Positions 45,624 to 57,931 of a stretch of 64,000 bases of DNA are shown here, piece by piece. Made by a program: the position numbers and the translations under genes. The stretch lies in assembly GCA_029721435.1 (NCBI GenBank), contig CM056573.1, positions 47,528,501-47,592,500 on the forward strand, in the 5' to 3' direction. The stretch's first letter is position 1, and the number at the start of each line of letters is the position of its first letter. Source of the stretch: Gymnothorax reevesii (lineage: Eukaryota; Chordata; Actinopteri; Anguilliformes; Muraenidae). The notes under the pieces are model-generated. The model was not told where the DNA came from, did not search any database, and was given only the letters and a program-made list of their open reading frames with translations.

Positions 45624-48068
45624 CCGGCCACCACCAGAGAGCGCTATGGAGGCAGGGAGGGAGGGAGAGTGGGTAGGGGACGAGGGCGGCCGACATCACT
45701 GCCCTGAGAGAGCGCCCTCCGCACCCTACACACGAGCACTGTATCATCACATTTGTAGCATGGAGGTCTTCACGGATCCAAAGCTGTCAGAGCCGAACCA
45801 CTGAGAAGGAAACTTCGGAGACTATGGTGCTGGACGACTGCTGGTGGGATCGGATGCTCTTTCTGTACACGTTTTTACTGTATTCTCATTATTTTATAAA
45901 AGTTTTGACTGCAGCAGGTTTGGGTTTGAGGGGAAAACTTGGCCCCGCACGGTTGGTTCCCATAGTGTGTGTAGGCCCGGCGCAGCTTTAGCTAAGTGGG
46001 TGGCACAGATGGTGTAGAACTTTAGCCAATTTTTCATTTTGCGGGAAAAATTGTGAAATCCGGAGTTCTGCTATTGCATTAAATAGACGGTCGTGGGTCC
46101 TGCGACCTCGTCCGCATTGGTAAGACTGATTCGGTGGCCTGTAGCCACAGAGAGACATGAACCACACAGCTAACGTTTGAAATGTCAATCCCTTCCAACC
46201 TGCATATCATTCGGTTGCATTATCCTGGCTGGGATTTTAGATGCCCGTTAATTATTATATACACTTTAGGTCATTCTTCTAATAATGAAAAATGATAGTG
46301 GCCAATTTAAGCAGGAAGGAGCCTGTGGTAACCAAATAAGTATAACTTTCTGCCCCATTCAAAAGCTGTCCAACCTGCGATGGCGTGAAACGGTTGGGGG
46401 AGTAAATAGTTGATTACATTTGTTGCATGTAGATTTAAAGAGTAACTGTGACAGCAGTTGGACTGTTAGCTCCTCACAGATCAGAGGCAAGAATTTGGTG
46501 AGAAGATTCTGCACATTCCCAGTGTTAACTGGGGTTTTCTTAGGTGGCTGTCAAGGCACTTTCATGTATAGTGTAGCGCGTATGGACCCATAGATGGCTT
46601 TTTAACTCCTGACAGGATTTTCACACAGTTCATTGACGGAAAACTGAAGCTGGTAGCTTTTAGAGTGAACGCCTGTCCTTCAAATGGCGAATGTGAAAGT
46701 GCTGTTTGCACAGGGTTATAAATGCCTGCTTAGCATCGTAGATTTTATGAGAAACACTAAAGAAGGCAACAACTTAAAGGTGACTGAATCCTTTTGACCT
46801 TTTTTTTTTTTTTTTTTTTTTTCTTCCAGCAGACAAACTTTCTATTTGTTTCAAGCATACTGAGATATGCTCTAAAGAATGTAACTCTCTCCAATGTAAA
46901 GTATCTGTTTGTGTCCTGTTTTTAACCCAGTTACATGTTGTAAAACATTGTACACTTGCAGATCGGACTGTAAAGATACGTTTGTAGCAGTAAAATGGGG
47001 AAAATCCCACTTGAGTCAGGAAACTGTGCCACTCTTAGTCAATCAGCCTTAATACTAAACGAGTTTAGAGAATTGAGATGTGCTAGAGGTTATAAACCCG
47101 GGCAGTCCTCTTAAAATGCATAGATTAAAATACCAAATTCTGTGTGTTCCTTCATAGTATTAGTCAGTTTGTGCAATATTTTTTTTTTCTTCCATGGCGT
47201 GGTTATCAGATCAATTGTACAAAAATATTGCTCGAAGGGCATAAAGGAATGAGAACAAGTTAACTGGCAATTAAAACCCAACCAGTTACATTCCGCTTGT
47301 TGTCCAGTTGAGTTTAAGGACTTGTTTTATAAGTCTCTCATTTTTTTCACTCGACCGTTACTCTTTTATGAATAACGGATGTTTTTCATCGGTGCATGGC
47401 TTAAAGCACAAGCATTCTGATTTGCACGTTGAAAATGAATTCACGTGCATAGCTGCAAACATGTATAGTATGCATACATGTCTGCAACTCATACTGTGCA
47501 TCGCGAGAGGAAGCTTTCACTTGTTTCCTGTATTACACAGCAGTAGATATCCAATCAGAATGATGGAGTTGATGACACTGATGTGAATATCTGGGTGGTT
47601 CCTCCACTGTGGTGTGAGGAGGATTTGCCCAGTCCTGGCTGCATTGCAACCCACTCCCTCTGTGCCCTCTGCACTGTAAACCCTGAGTGTGGTGAACTCT
47701 GATGTTTTGTGGAAACTGATAACATCAAAAAATTGTGTTGGCAAACTTAATTGCATTGTGTGGAAGGAGTTTAAGGTAAAGGTATTTTTTCATGTTTTTA
47801 AGTGCCGTGAACACAAAATGATTACGTTGGCAAACTCGTTTTATTTTTTTTTTTTTTTTTTTTTTTTAGGTAATCGGTTTCCACAAAACATTTGAGTACA
47901 CCACACTTGTCAGGATTTACAGTGTGAATTTGAGCTTCGTTTTGGTTCCTACAGTTTTCTTTTACGTTTAGCATCGTATACTTGGAAATCATGCAAGTAG
48001 AATAATTACTCCGGAAAATCGTCAATGAAACGTGTGCTTAACTGCAGTGGACGCGTATTTTATTATAC

Positions 48069-48098
48069 TAACACACACACACACACACACACACACAT
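48069..48098. repeat. (CA)n microsatellite in 3' UTR
   Basis: Uninterrupted CA run of about 15 units. Confidence 0.9.
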
Positions 48099-48552
48099 GA
48101 ATAATTACAACATTTGATGACTATTTAAGTAAATAATTGTGTATTTACTTTGCATTGCCTAGCTGTGCTGTATTTTTATAGAGTATTTATCTTTTTATCA
48201 CGATTGTTTAAAAAAAAAAAAAAAAAGCTTCCCATTTGGTTTATTTTTCTTGTGACTGTATGGTTATTGATTACGATGTAGACACGCTTACTGGCAAATC
48301 TGAGGAGTTTCAGATGCAACACCTGCCTGCTGCTCCTCCTCTCTCCCTGACCAGCTAAGTGGTCACTTTGTGAAGTCTAGTGGCTAAGTGATCACTTCAT
48401 GCGTCCCAGGGCTGAGAGAGCGGTTTGGAATTCAGCCACACTGTCAAGAGTCTCTTGACCCCTCCCCTTGACCACTCTATCCCCAGGGATGTTGGAGGTT
48501 TTTTTTTTATCCTTTTTTTTTTTTTTTTTTTCTTTGATTGATTGAATCACCC

Positions 48553-48560
48553 TGTATATA
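48553..48560 (+). promoter_or_regulatory. Candidate Pumilio-binding site in the 3' UTR
   Basis: TGTATATA matches the UGUANAUA consensus exactly, about 200 bp before the poly(A) signal. An 8-mer can occur by chance, so this is weak alone. Confidence 0.3.
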
Positions 48561-48756
48561 TGAATTTATGATAATTAATTGTGCATATCATTGTATAGTA
48601 TCTGTCATCCGTGTGCCTAAATGTACTGTCAATTCTATTTTCTTATTTTTCTTTTAGGAGCAAAAAGTTAATCCGAATGTCATTTTAAATGGACTGAAAA
48701 GACCTCTGAGAAGATTTATGTTTGCTCAGTGCTAACAATTAAATCAGTATAACACT

Positions 48757-48762
48757 AATAAA
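48757..48762 (+). terminator. snx13: AATAAA polyadenylation signal
   Basis: Canonical AATAAA followed within about 20-30 bp by a T-rich stretch (TTCATCTTTTACTGTGG). It is the only exact hexamer seen between the stop codon and 48.8 kb. Confidence 0.55.
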
Positions 48763-48789
48763 ACGTTAACTTCATCTTTTACTGTGGTA

Positions 48790-50460
48790 TTTTTTTTTTT
48801 TAATGAGAATCCCCATTCACTATCGAAGTTTATACGCAAATGTCCTTTTATTTTCATTTGTCAGTCACAACGTAAATCCTCTGCAGGACAGTCAACCTCT
48901 TTCTTTGGTACAATCGGGATTCTTATTTGTGGGGTGGGGAGTTAGGCTTTTACAGCCAAATTTCAGTTCATTAACCTCATTTTATTATGGTTAATGAAAT
49001 GATTAATGAAATATCAAATTTTTTTCCCAGTTTAAACAGCAATTCGCATGGTTATAATAGAAAATGGATATTTTGGTGCTTGTGCAGCATCTAGCTAGCT
49101 GAGCTAGTTGATGGGAAAAGAAAGGAATCGTTCTGAAGTGTTGGGAATCCCGGTGCGGTTACTTGCAGTATCGTTCCTCTCCCTCCGCCGCGCCACTGCA
49201 GCTGCGAGTGACCAACCGGGCGACATGTCTTTCATCCTCCCATCTAAATGGTCCAGCTGTTCGCCATTCATCACTTTGACTGCATGAGAGAGTCGCGACG
49301 CCCCCACTTCCCCATGGAATATGACATGGCATTGGACTCATCGGTCCTTAATGCATACCGCAGGTCGCTTTCCTATGGAAGCTACGATTTGCAATTTAGT
49401 GTCATCAGTAACTGACGATACTACATTAAAAGTAGCTTGACGTTTTGTTAATTTTAACCAACAAAACAATGTAGTTGATGATGATTTGAAGCCAGAGTGG
49501 AATTTGCTGCAGTAAAATGCCCAGGAACTTAATGACTGGCTTATAGTCAAATTAGAAATTTGCCTTAGAAGATAATCATGTTGTAATGAAAATGGTTTGT
49601 AGACATTAAAGTATGTCTAAAAATTCACTTAGCTAATATTTACCAGGAAATGCTCGATGAGTGGGGAGAGGACGCTTGGTTGATTATCGCCCTGTAAATG
49701 TAACGGCAATCTGGAATATCACGTCCAAAATTAGGTACTGGGTGGGGAAAATGAGTTTACGACTTTTGAAGATGAGACCACGACTGCAAGTGCCTGTGCT
49801 GCAAAGACACAAACATCCCGAAATCCAATGAATGGTAGATTTAGTCGGGAGTGCAGGTGCCTTGAGTTGGCGTGACTGTGAAATTCGAAAGGTCAGAGGC
49901 TGAAGAGGTAAATTTCCGGGCAGGCTGTTTGCTAATCGGAGGTGTGGGGAGGGGGCTTATTTGATTACTCTTGTTTTCACCATCTCAATTTGTTTTCCCT
50001 CTTCTTCCCGCACTTTACGCCTCTTAATTGAATTTGTGGAGACCCCTCCGTCCTGAGCCTGTCGCAGCTGCCCCCACTGAATGCACATTCCAGCTGGTGT
50101 TATTGGGAGTTCAGGGGGCTTAGGGCAGATCGAGGAGGATTACCCCCGGCTGGGGAGAGAAACGCCACCACTGCCACCTTAGACCCCTCTCCCCCCAGAA
50201 ACTCAAGACTGCCAATGAAACCTGGTTGGCATATCTCACATACTTTCTCATAATGTCCCAACTCACAATGATTACTGGAACTGTTGCTGGTTCACTGTGG
50301 GGTAATAATTGCATCCATTCTTTACATTTCACCCAGAAAGGCTTTTGCATGGAATGCACTGGATGTCTCAGATGATATTTCAGATATAAGGAGTTGGCCA
50401 ATTCATGAGACTTGGCATGTATAAATCCTTATCCTCTGTAAAAACCTCTTAACTGACAGT
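48790..50460. other. Downstream intergenic DNA
   Basis: No gene, RNA or transposon end recognised. A somewhat GC-richer, CpG-containing patch at 49.13-49.38 kb and a purine-rich patch at 49.9-50.2 kb have no identifiable content. Confidence 0.35.
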
Positions 50461-50467
50461 TTCTAGA

Positions 50468-51500
50468 GATGTGCTGTGAAAGTGTATCTGCCCCCTTCAA
50501 TTTCTTTCTCTATTTTTGCTTATTTGTCACATTTAAGTGGTTGATATCACCCAACTAATTTTAATGAAAGACAAAGGCGATGTGTGTGAAACCAAAATGT
50601 CACTTTTAAATGACCATTTCATTTATCGAAGGTTAAGGGTAATCCAAAGTGTGTATTAACCATGTGGAAAAAAATTATTTCCCCCCCCCCCCAGGACCAA
50701 AGTACTCGTGGCACTAGTAACTTCTGCAGTCAAGCTTTTTTTTTTTTTTTTGATAACTGGAAAGGAGTTTGTCACTGCGGAGGAATTTGGCCCATTTTTT
50801 CCCAAATTGTTTTAATTTGGCCTCATTAGAGGCTTTTCGAGCATAAACTGCTTGTTTAAGGTCATACCATCAGTTTCATGTCAGGATGGGCCTCTACAAA
50901 CCTTTCATTCTATTCCTTTTTAACTTTTCAGTTGTGGACTTGCTTGTGTGCCTTGGATCATTGCCCTTTTGCTTAACCCTACTGTGCTTTCGGTCACACA
51001 TTGATGACCAGACATTCTCCCACTGCAGTTTCTGGTAGAAAGCAGAATTAAATTCTCTATCAATTATGACAAGTTGTTGAGGTCCACCACCATGTTTGAC
51101 AGCATGATTTTATTGCTGCAGAATGCTGTGTTGGCTTTACTCCAGATATAACATGACCCATGCCTTTCAGAAAGTTTCACTTTCTACTCCTCAATCCACA
51201 GAATATTTCATCAAAAGTCTTGGGGATCATAAAGATGTTTTTTGGCAAATGTGAGACAAGCCTCTCTGTCCTCTTTGGTCAGCAGTAGTACTTGCCTTGC
51301 AGCTCCGCTGTGGATGCAGTTTTTGCCCCGTCTCTTGCGGTAGAATTGTGAACACTGACCCGAGCAAGTGTGGCCTGCAGTTCCCACATGTTTGTGGGTT
51401 CTTTTGTGACTTCCTGGGTGAGTTGTTGATGCACTCCTCAAATCAACCGAAGTCAAACTTTTTTATATATAGCAAGTTTCATGCAATGAATGCAGCTCAA
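50468..51500 (-). pseudogene. Degenerate Tc1-like transposon and transposase, copy 2 (reverse)
   Basis: Begins GTGCTGTGAAAGTGTATCTGCC, the terminal type of a common fish Tc1-like family. On the minus strand a transposase remnant runs from about 51456 to 50820: LLLTKEDREACLTFAKKHLY with DPQDF, and earlier GSHKRTHKHVGTAGH corresponding to the HTH/linker region. Interrupted by a C-run (50684-50695) and a T-run (50738-50751). Same family as the 3.74-4.60 kb copy. Confidence 0.75.
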
Positions 51501-51539
51501 AGTGCTTCATTTACTTAAAACAACAAAGAACAACAACCC

Positions 51540-51603
51540 ATTCCCCCCTAACCGCCCACTCCCCCCCCAACTCCTCCCACTCCCCCCCCAACTCCTCCCA
51601 CTC
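51540..51603. repeat. C-rich tandem repeat
   Basis: CACTCCCCCCCCAACTCCTCC units repeated about 2.5 times, C/A-rich on the + strand, G-rich on the minus strand. Confidence 0.7.
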
Positions 51604-52130
51604 AAATACTTTTTCATAGCGCTGAATGCTGCCTAATACTGCATTATTGAATTCAATTTCTGATACCTTTTCAAAGCTAATGTTGTAAGAATCATTGTAT
51701 GCATTGCACATTATTGTGCAACATACTGTATGTTTGATACCTGTTCTTATATGTAGCACATTAGCAATTAGCAACAGTTAAAAACATTTACGGCCCTATC
51801 TTACGCCAGAGTCCCTGAACCCGTTATTTGGAGATTTAGTATTGCGTAAGAGGCGTTCCCCCGCAAAAGTTGCTATCTTGCACACCTTACTTTATCCCTA
51901 AGACACCTGCGCTACCCGTTATATTATGCATAGGCATGGTGTGGGCGTTACGCCAGTTAAACCAATCAGTGTGCCAGGTGCCATTGCCTTTAAGAGCAGG
52001 CTGCGCTATCCCAAATCCTGAAACCGAAGCCCATGATAGAGAGAGGAAGGTTGCCACGTTTCTCCAAAGACATTAAATTGCTCGTGCATGAGGTAAAATC
52101 CAGACAGGAGAGAATCAAAATTCCATTTTA

Positions 52131-52822
52131 GGCTAGGTTTACGTGATGACGGTGTGAACAGAAGACACAAAAGTGGCGTTGCGTCTTCACTTTTTATTTC
52201 GAGTTCAGACGAGCGTTCTCGGGAGGAAATCTGTGTGCATATGGTGACGCAAAAAGTGTGTAGAAATCGATTGGGTATGCATGCCAGACGGCTAGGTGGT
52301 GCTGTGATACACTAACGCAAACGCCGCCATGCCTACGCGCATGCGTAGAATCTTCCTCCTTCTCGTTACTGTGCCGTGAAATCACAAAATATGGCTACCG
52401 GTAACAAGAAGAACTTCGTCTGGTCAGACGAAGAGGTCGAGCTATTGCTCCAGATTACTTTAAACTATAAAACCTCTAAGGCTCAGCAAGGCAATTTGTA
52501 GTAACGATTCCTGTACATTTATTATGGCTGCCAGGGTAGCCTGAAGGTCCGAAGCATGGATGTAATCCGACATGTTTGTTTACTGCGTGACGTAAACGCC
52601 TACGAGACATGAGCAGAACAGCAGATCTGAGCCAGTTTTGCGTCTTGGCCAGTTTAGACGGAAACGCTACACCAGAGCGTATGCAAGTTTTCCACTTTCG
52701 AGGGTGGTTTGAGATTTTTGCGTCTTCAAGCCCCAAAAACGCCGTCACCATATAAACAAAAGGCACTTCCGTTAAAATATTTTGTCGTCTTTACTCGCAA
52801 GCGTCTTCGTGTAAACTGGGCC
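52131..52822. mobile_element. Second Harbinger-like MITE nested in the first
   Basis: Ends GGCTAGGTTTACGTGATGAC and the complement of GTCTTCGTGTAAACTGGGCC agree at most positions and are flanked by TTA on both sides (52128-52130 and 52823-52825). 692 bp. It retains the start of a Myb/SANT-like ORF (separate entry). Confidence 0.8.
52391..52501 (+). pseudogene. Truncated Myb/SANT-like transposon ORF (36 codons)
   Basis: ATG followed by KKNFVWSDEEVELLLQITLN and YKTSKAQQG, then TAG. The W-x-D-E-E-V-x-L-L-L pattern is the first helix of the Myb/SANT-like DNA-binding proteins that Harbinger transposons often encode beside the transposase. Only the N-terminus remains. Confidence 0.6.
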
Positions 52823-52989
52823 TTAGAAAATACCCTCAGCCAAATAAATATCTACATTGACTGCAACCATTTACACTTTTTTCTTTATAAAGTGAGTTTG
52901 AGTATTTAATAAAACAGTATATGAATTACAGGTATTATTACATTATTAGTAGCCTACTAATTGCACAAATTACTCACCAGACAGGCTGC

Positions 52990-54211
52990 AGATGACATGA
53001 CTAGTCGTGTCGCTGCTCCGCTGCCAGCTGGTCCCTCATTGCCCCTGCTACTGCTGGCACTATATCAGCATTTGGAGACGGCACCTGCACTTCAGCTTGC
53101 CGCCGTTGATAGTCCGGTAATAATCTATCCTCAAACTCCTGCATCATTCCATGGCGTAGGGTAATGTTGTGCTGTACACAACATGCCACAAAGAAAGATG
53201 CTAATTTCTGAGGACCTTAGTGTAAGACCCCACCTGACCTGTCCAAGCAGCGGAACCGCATTTTGAGCAAGTCAAATGTTTGCTCAATGACAACTCGTGC
53301 GCCTAAGTGTTTTCTATTGAACACAAACTCACGCACACTTGTTAGCTTAATGTATGGCACCATGCACCACGTCTTTATTGGATACCCATTGTCACCCAAC
53401 AGCCACCCATCCAGAGGGGGATGCCTCTGGAAGACCGTTCCATTATAAATGCGTTGTGGCTACCTCCAGGACGATTTGCGTATACATTCAAGATGTAACC
53501 CTATGCATCGCAAATCACCTGGACGTTGATGGAATGGATTCCCTTACGATTCACAAAGAAGCCACTGTTCAGAGCTGGAGCCCGAATCAGAACATGCGTG
53601 CAGTTGACGGCACCCAGAACCCTCGGGAACCCATATCTTGCCAAAAAATCCCGTTTTACCCCTGTGTTGTCTCTCGGGTGTCACAGGGATGCCAGTGATG
53701 TACCTACTGGCATGTCGGACTACGCTGGCAGTGACTGTAGTTATAGCTGAGCTTATGGCAGATTGGGTTATGCCTCCAATTGAGCTGAGTGGGTGTTGGA
53801 ATGACCCACCAACATAGAAGAATAGTGTCACAGTAACCCTAACAGCAACGGGCAAGGCATACGGACAGCTGGCAGTGGTGTCTACATCATCTGCAGCCAG
53901 ATGACATAATTCTGCCACTGCCTGACAGGAGAGGTGCAGTTTTGTCACGCATTCTCCTTCTGTGGGAAATAATACTTGTATTATTATAAATTTAGAATAT
54001 TATATATAATATATATCATTAATATACATTATATATAATAATAAGATAGCATAGTATTATTATAAAAGCGGAAAAAATTATTGGTACAAAATATAAACAA
54101 AATAGACTTGCCTGAAAGGCCCAGGTAGCTGGTGCATTGGCGGTACACGCGTTCTGGGCGTCTTCTATTATTTAACTGGCGATCAAGGCGATTTAGTACT
54201 ATCTCTGCCAT
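52990..54211 (-). pseudogene. HARBI1-like Harbinger transposase pseudogene
   Basis: Starts at ATG 54211-54209 (MAEIVLNRLDRQLNNRRRPE). It is then interrupted by an apparent AT-rich intron from about 54115 (CAG then GCAAGT, a GC-type donor) to the acceptor TTTCCCACAG just before 53964. It continues with CQAVAELCHLAADDVD, ALPVAVRVTVTLFFYVGGSF, ISSAITTVTASVVRHAS; after a frameshift FPRVLGAVNCTHVLIRAPA and NRKGIHSINVQVICDA; later GDNGYPIKTWCMVPY, RVVIEQTFDLLKMRFRCLDR and ACCVQHNITLRHG. The first catalytic Asp appears as Asn (AVNCTH) and the second as Asn (GSHN); the Glu remains (VIEQTF). Several stops. Confidence 0.88.
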
Positions 54212-54499
54212 TTTCTCAGGGGTTCAACTGAAGCTAAATCAAGGTGGCTTTTTATTGGCGAGTTAATTTAGGAAGTGGAGCCGCATGTGCATGTCCACAT
54301 GTGTCAAAGTGGATGCGCATCGAAGCCGCCTGGCCGCGCTCTTGTAAAAGCCCAAATGGGTAGCGGGTGGTTTGAGGACCCGTTATAGTAGTGCGGCCGC
54401 AAGATACTGTTTAGGGATAGTGGAAGCGGCTGAATGCGTAATTCACGGGTAGCGGGTAGTGGCAATGGGTCGGGCAGTGTGAAAGACAGAGCCCTTACT

Positions 54500-56210
54500 A
54501 TCTATAAAGAAAGCCTATCTATGTCCCGTGAAATGCTGTGTATATGACACACACAGCTACTTAATATATTTGGGTATGGCATCCATTTCCTCGGTAAGAA
54601 TTGGACCATTGTGTGCCGTTTTAAGTGTCATTCTTGTGTGGCAGATGTTAGCATGCTTTTGCGCTCATTTTACTCAGTCCTGTGTCTGACCTGCGGTATT
54701 CCTGCTATCTAGACAAAGCATTTTCGTGCTCCATCAGCTGTTGTGCATACTGGTTAACATTCCATACCCAACAAGTAATGAATTACTTACTTCAGTATCA
54801 TCAGAACAATCCATTGCGAACATTAAAGGCCAAAGCAAGTTCAATTTTTTTTCTCTAATTTGTTATTAAGATTATTGCCATAATTGTAATCTCTCATTTT
54901 TGCCTTGTTTATAGTTTGTAATTATAATTTTTGAAATATAAAAGGCTATGTATTCATCTTAATTATTCCACAAATTAATTTTGTTTATCAGTTCAAGTAC
55001 CCGGGAGCAGGTCGAGAATAATTCTGCATTTAAAGGTGAATTCATTGCCTACTCACATCACATTTCTGTTCACCAAAGCCTATCATTGAGTGTATTGCTA
55101 TGAACTTGAAAGGTTTTAATACATTTAAAAAAAAGGTAGTTACTGCACTGCATTGTTACATTATACGCCTTGATGGGGAGCTGCTCACAGTTCAAAACAG
55201 TAGCTCTTGGGATGATGAATTAAGTTTCCTTCTGAGGCAGTTGGAAAATGCATATATCACTTAGAATTTCATTTTTTGGAAATCATGATATGCTATTTGT
55301 GTCCATTATACTGATAGCCTTGCATTTGCATTTCATTATCTCATCTCTCTGATTGGCTGTTATGTGTACCTATCAAACACTTAGTAACTGATCAGAAATT
55401 CCCCACCTGGTAGAACCAGATAATCAGTCCATAAGAGATGCCATTCGTTTCGTAATGGCATTTCTTGCCGGATAAATTTTTATTGTCATGCTTCATGAAT
55501 CACCATGGATTTGAGCAAACAAGTTACGTTTTATAGATCAGGAAGACATTAGAAGGAAAGATTCATAATCCTTGTAATCGGAGTTGAAGCTGCACGCATA
55601 AGTTCCGGATGCATTCTTTTGTTTTTCCTGACCAATAACTGACTTGGAACCGCTTCGCAGTGATATTATCCATTATCCACCGAACAGCCATTCTCACTGC
55701 ATGGTTGCTACTCTTCCTCTCCTTCGGTGTACGGCTAATGCTAGTGACTAATGTGTCTCTAATAATGGCCTCTGGTAAGTTTCTGTTGTGTTCCGGGGTC
55801 CTGGCCTTTGGCCAGGATAGTATTGCTGATGGTTTTAACAGTTTCATGTATCAGGATTCCATAGTCATTATTCATATCACAGTTTTAACAGTTTCTTGTA
55901 TCTGGATCAAACATTTCATTATTCATGTTTATTGTTCATGTTTTTACTTTTCCATGTTTTTGTTTTTGCCAGGTCTGCCCAGCCACTCCACCGCTTGTCT
56001 GCGTTCCGCCTTGTGCCTTCGTTGTTGCACATTTCAGAGCTATGGTTGGCTTTGGTATTTCCCCCTTCCTTCTGTGCTGTGCTGATTCGGGGCTGTCCAA
56101 ACTTAATTGACAATTAACTGTTTTTAAGCTACTAACATTTACTAACACTCACTGGGTGGTGTAATTCTTAGATAGGCACATTACTAATATTACTAATTTA
56201 GACAGGGAGT
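54500..56210. other. Downstream intergenic DNA
   Basis: AT-rich, with no gene supported. A minus-strand open frame at 55563-55847 (start codon not ATG) contains KERKSSNHAVRMAVRWIMDN and KTKECIRNLCVQLQLR, faintly like transposon-associated DUF4806-type C-termini; unconfirmed. Confidence 0.35.
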
Positions 56211-56214
56211 TTAT

Positions 56215-56612
56215 TGTCATGATTCCTGCTTTGCTATTTCAAGTCTTGCTGTGCTTTTCTGTTCTGAACATTCATGCTGCTTTCAAACTGCATACTTAAT
56301 TGGTACTTAAGCTGAGCACGCTCATTCTCTTAATGAGCAAGTCTTGTCCACCAATCTCTGTCCATGTCCAATGATCTTGCCATGCCTCTTGTTCTCCTTC
56401 TCCAGGTGTTGCCCCTCATGTGTCCTGATTTCTTACCCTTTATCTGGATGCGGTGGAAGTTGGCTGGCAGACAGAGTCTTAGTTTGTCTTTTGCAACCCT
56501 TTTGGGCCAAGTTTTTTTGTTGGCCCTTGTGCCTGTTTGCTTTTGTTTAAATAAATTCCCTTTTCCCTTCCACTTTGCATCTGGTGTCTCTCTGATCTCG
56601 CATCAGTTTCAC
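56215..56612 (+). mobile_element. Possible solo LTR
   Basis: Starts TGTCATGATTCCTGC and ends in CA. It contains T-rich promoter-like sequence and an AATAAA at about 56550 followed by a TTCCCTTTTCCCTTCC pyrimidine tract, the usual arrangement near an LTR 3' end. No clear target duplication and no internal gag/pol nearby, so low confidence. Confidence 0.25.
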
Positions 56613-57693
56613 ACATTCATATGAAAACCATGGCTCAGGCTTTGAATTTTTGAAATGATGCTGCTTTGTTGCCATGGTTACTAATTTGCGGTTTTATTTT
56701 GGCAACAGTTTGATGGTGCAGTTTGGTTCCATACTTGACTTCTTGGACTTTTACGTAATGTTGGAAAGGGGGCTTGTGTGTGATTTTGATTTTCAGGCCT
56801 GATTGTGCCATTTGGCCAGAGTGTCAACAAGGGCATCAATCTAGAACCCATATGCTTTGTCCATCGCCTTCTTCATCCTGTGACACACTCTGTGCTTCAA
56901 ATTAACGGCAATCAATAATTTATTTACACAATCTTTTGGTTATAAGCTGACAGTAAGAGTGAATTCCAAATGGTGTGGTGGTTCCTTTTTTACCCAGTAT
57001 TTTGCAAAGTTGATGTATTAGTGCTTTCTTTGTTAATTTTGGACATTTAAAAGCTGTACTGATTAATATTATTATTACAGTTTTGTCAAACGCAGCCTAT
57101 CCATTTTACAGTATATAGCAGTGTAGTATAGAAGAAACTGTGGAGTGATTTGTTTTTTGTGATATACACAAGGCAGTTGGATTTGAAATTGAAAGACTGA
57201 CTGTTCTTTTTTCAGATAATCAATCTGATTTCAGTTTGTAATAATATTGAAACTAACTTTTTCTGAAGGGTCCCTACACTTACCGTTAAGAAAAAGCATG
57301 TTCATTGATGAACTTTTCGATGAAGTAAATCAAGGCAAAAACATTCAATGAGTAGTTCATGACAAATTGACATTAGTCATCATTAGGCATACTCTATGGA
57401 AATAACATTTTCTAGTCTCTACCGTAGCCTGTTTTTGTCTATCTGTGCTTTTAGGGTGGACTTTTTGGCAAATTATTTGCGTGATTGGGTGCAGATTAGG
57501 TTACTGACCTGAAGTACATAGCTGTCCACTTTTCTCACTGATAAATGCTTTGATTGGTTGGGCAATGTGTTTGCGGTTTGGGCTTTGCCTTGCTGACCAA
57601 TGGTGTTGGAGGAACCTTCTTGCACAAATGCTGGCAAAATCTTTCATTCAACTTCTGAATTCTTCCCTACTGCTGTCATCTTCAATAAGGACA

Positions 57694-57931
57694 GATCTGG
57701 AAAAACCTATTAAGTTCACCAGTGGCAAAGATCTCGCAATTAAACAAAAATTTTTAGGTTCCGGAGTCCAGACTTTTCCTAACAGAAAAAAAATGAGAGA
57801 AACTTGATTTTGAAAGTTCAAATGACACACATAGCTAGTGTGTTAAGATTTTTACCTCTTTTAATTACTGCAAATGAAGGTTAAACTCAGTTTCTACCAA
57901 AAGTGACACGCATACTAGGTTTTTCCAGATC
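57694..57931. mobile_element. Short inverted-repeat element (238 bp)
   Basis: Perfect 15-bp inverted ends GATCTGGAAAAACCT and AGGTTTTTCCAGATC. No recognised target duplication or family. Confidence 0.4.

Larger units (their letters stand above)
45624..48780 (+). other. snx13: snx13 3' UTR (probable extent)
   Basis: From the stop codon to about 20 bp past the first canonical AATAAA that I can find downstream. The stretch has U-rich tracts (46801, 47845, 48510), a CA dinucleotide run at 48069-48098 and AU-rich segments. Earlier ATTAAA hexamers at about 46078 and 47126 could give shorter forms. The end is inferred. Confidence 0.5.
51791..54494 (-). mobile_element. PIF/Harbinger transposon (2.7 kb), inactivated
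   Basis: Terminal repeats CGGCCCTATCTTACGC and the complement of GTGAAAGACAGAGCCC agree at 12 of 16 positions and are flanked by TTA on both sides (51788-51790, 54495-54497), the 3-bp target duplication of Harbinger elements. It carries a minus-strand HARBI1-like transposase and a second, nested MITE. Confidence 0.85.

Noticed and set aside
45254..45634. Long minus-strand open frames opposite the last exon
   Set aside because: They are shadows of the GC-rich snx13 exon 26 on the + strand.
38640..46180. Weak similarity between 38.75-38.85 kb and 46.01-46.10 kb (TTTTTCATTTTG..AAAAATTG)
   Set aside because: The shared part is short and AT-rich, so I could not support a repeat family.
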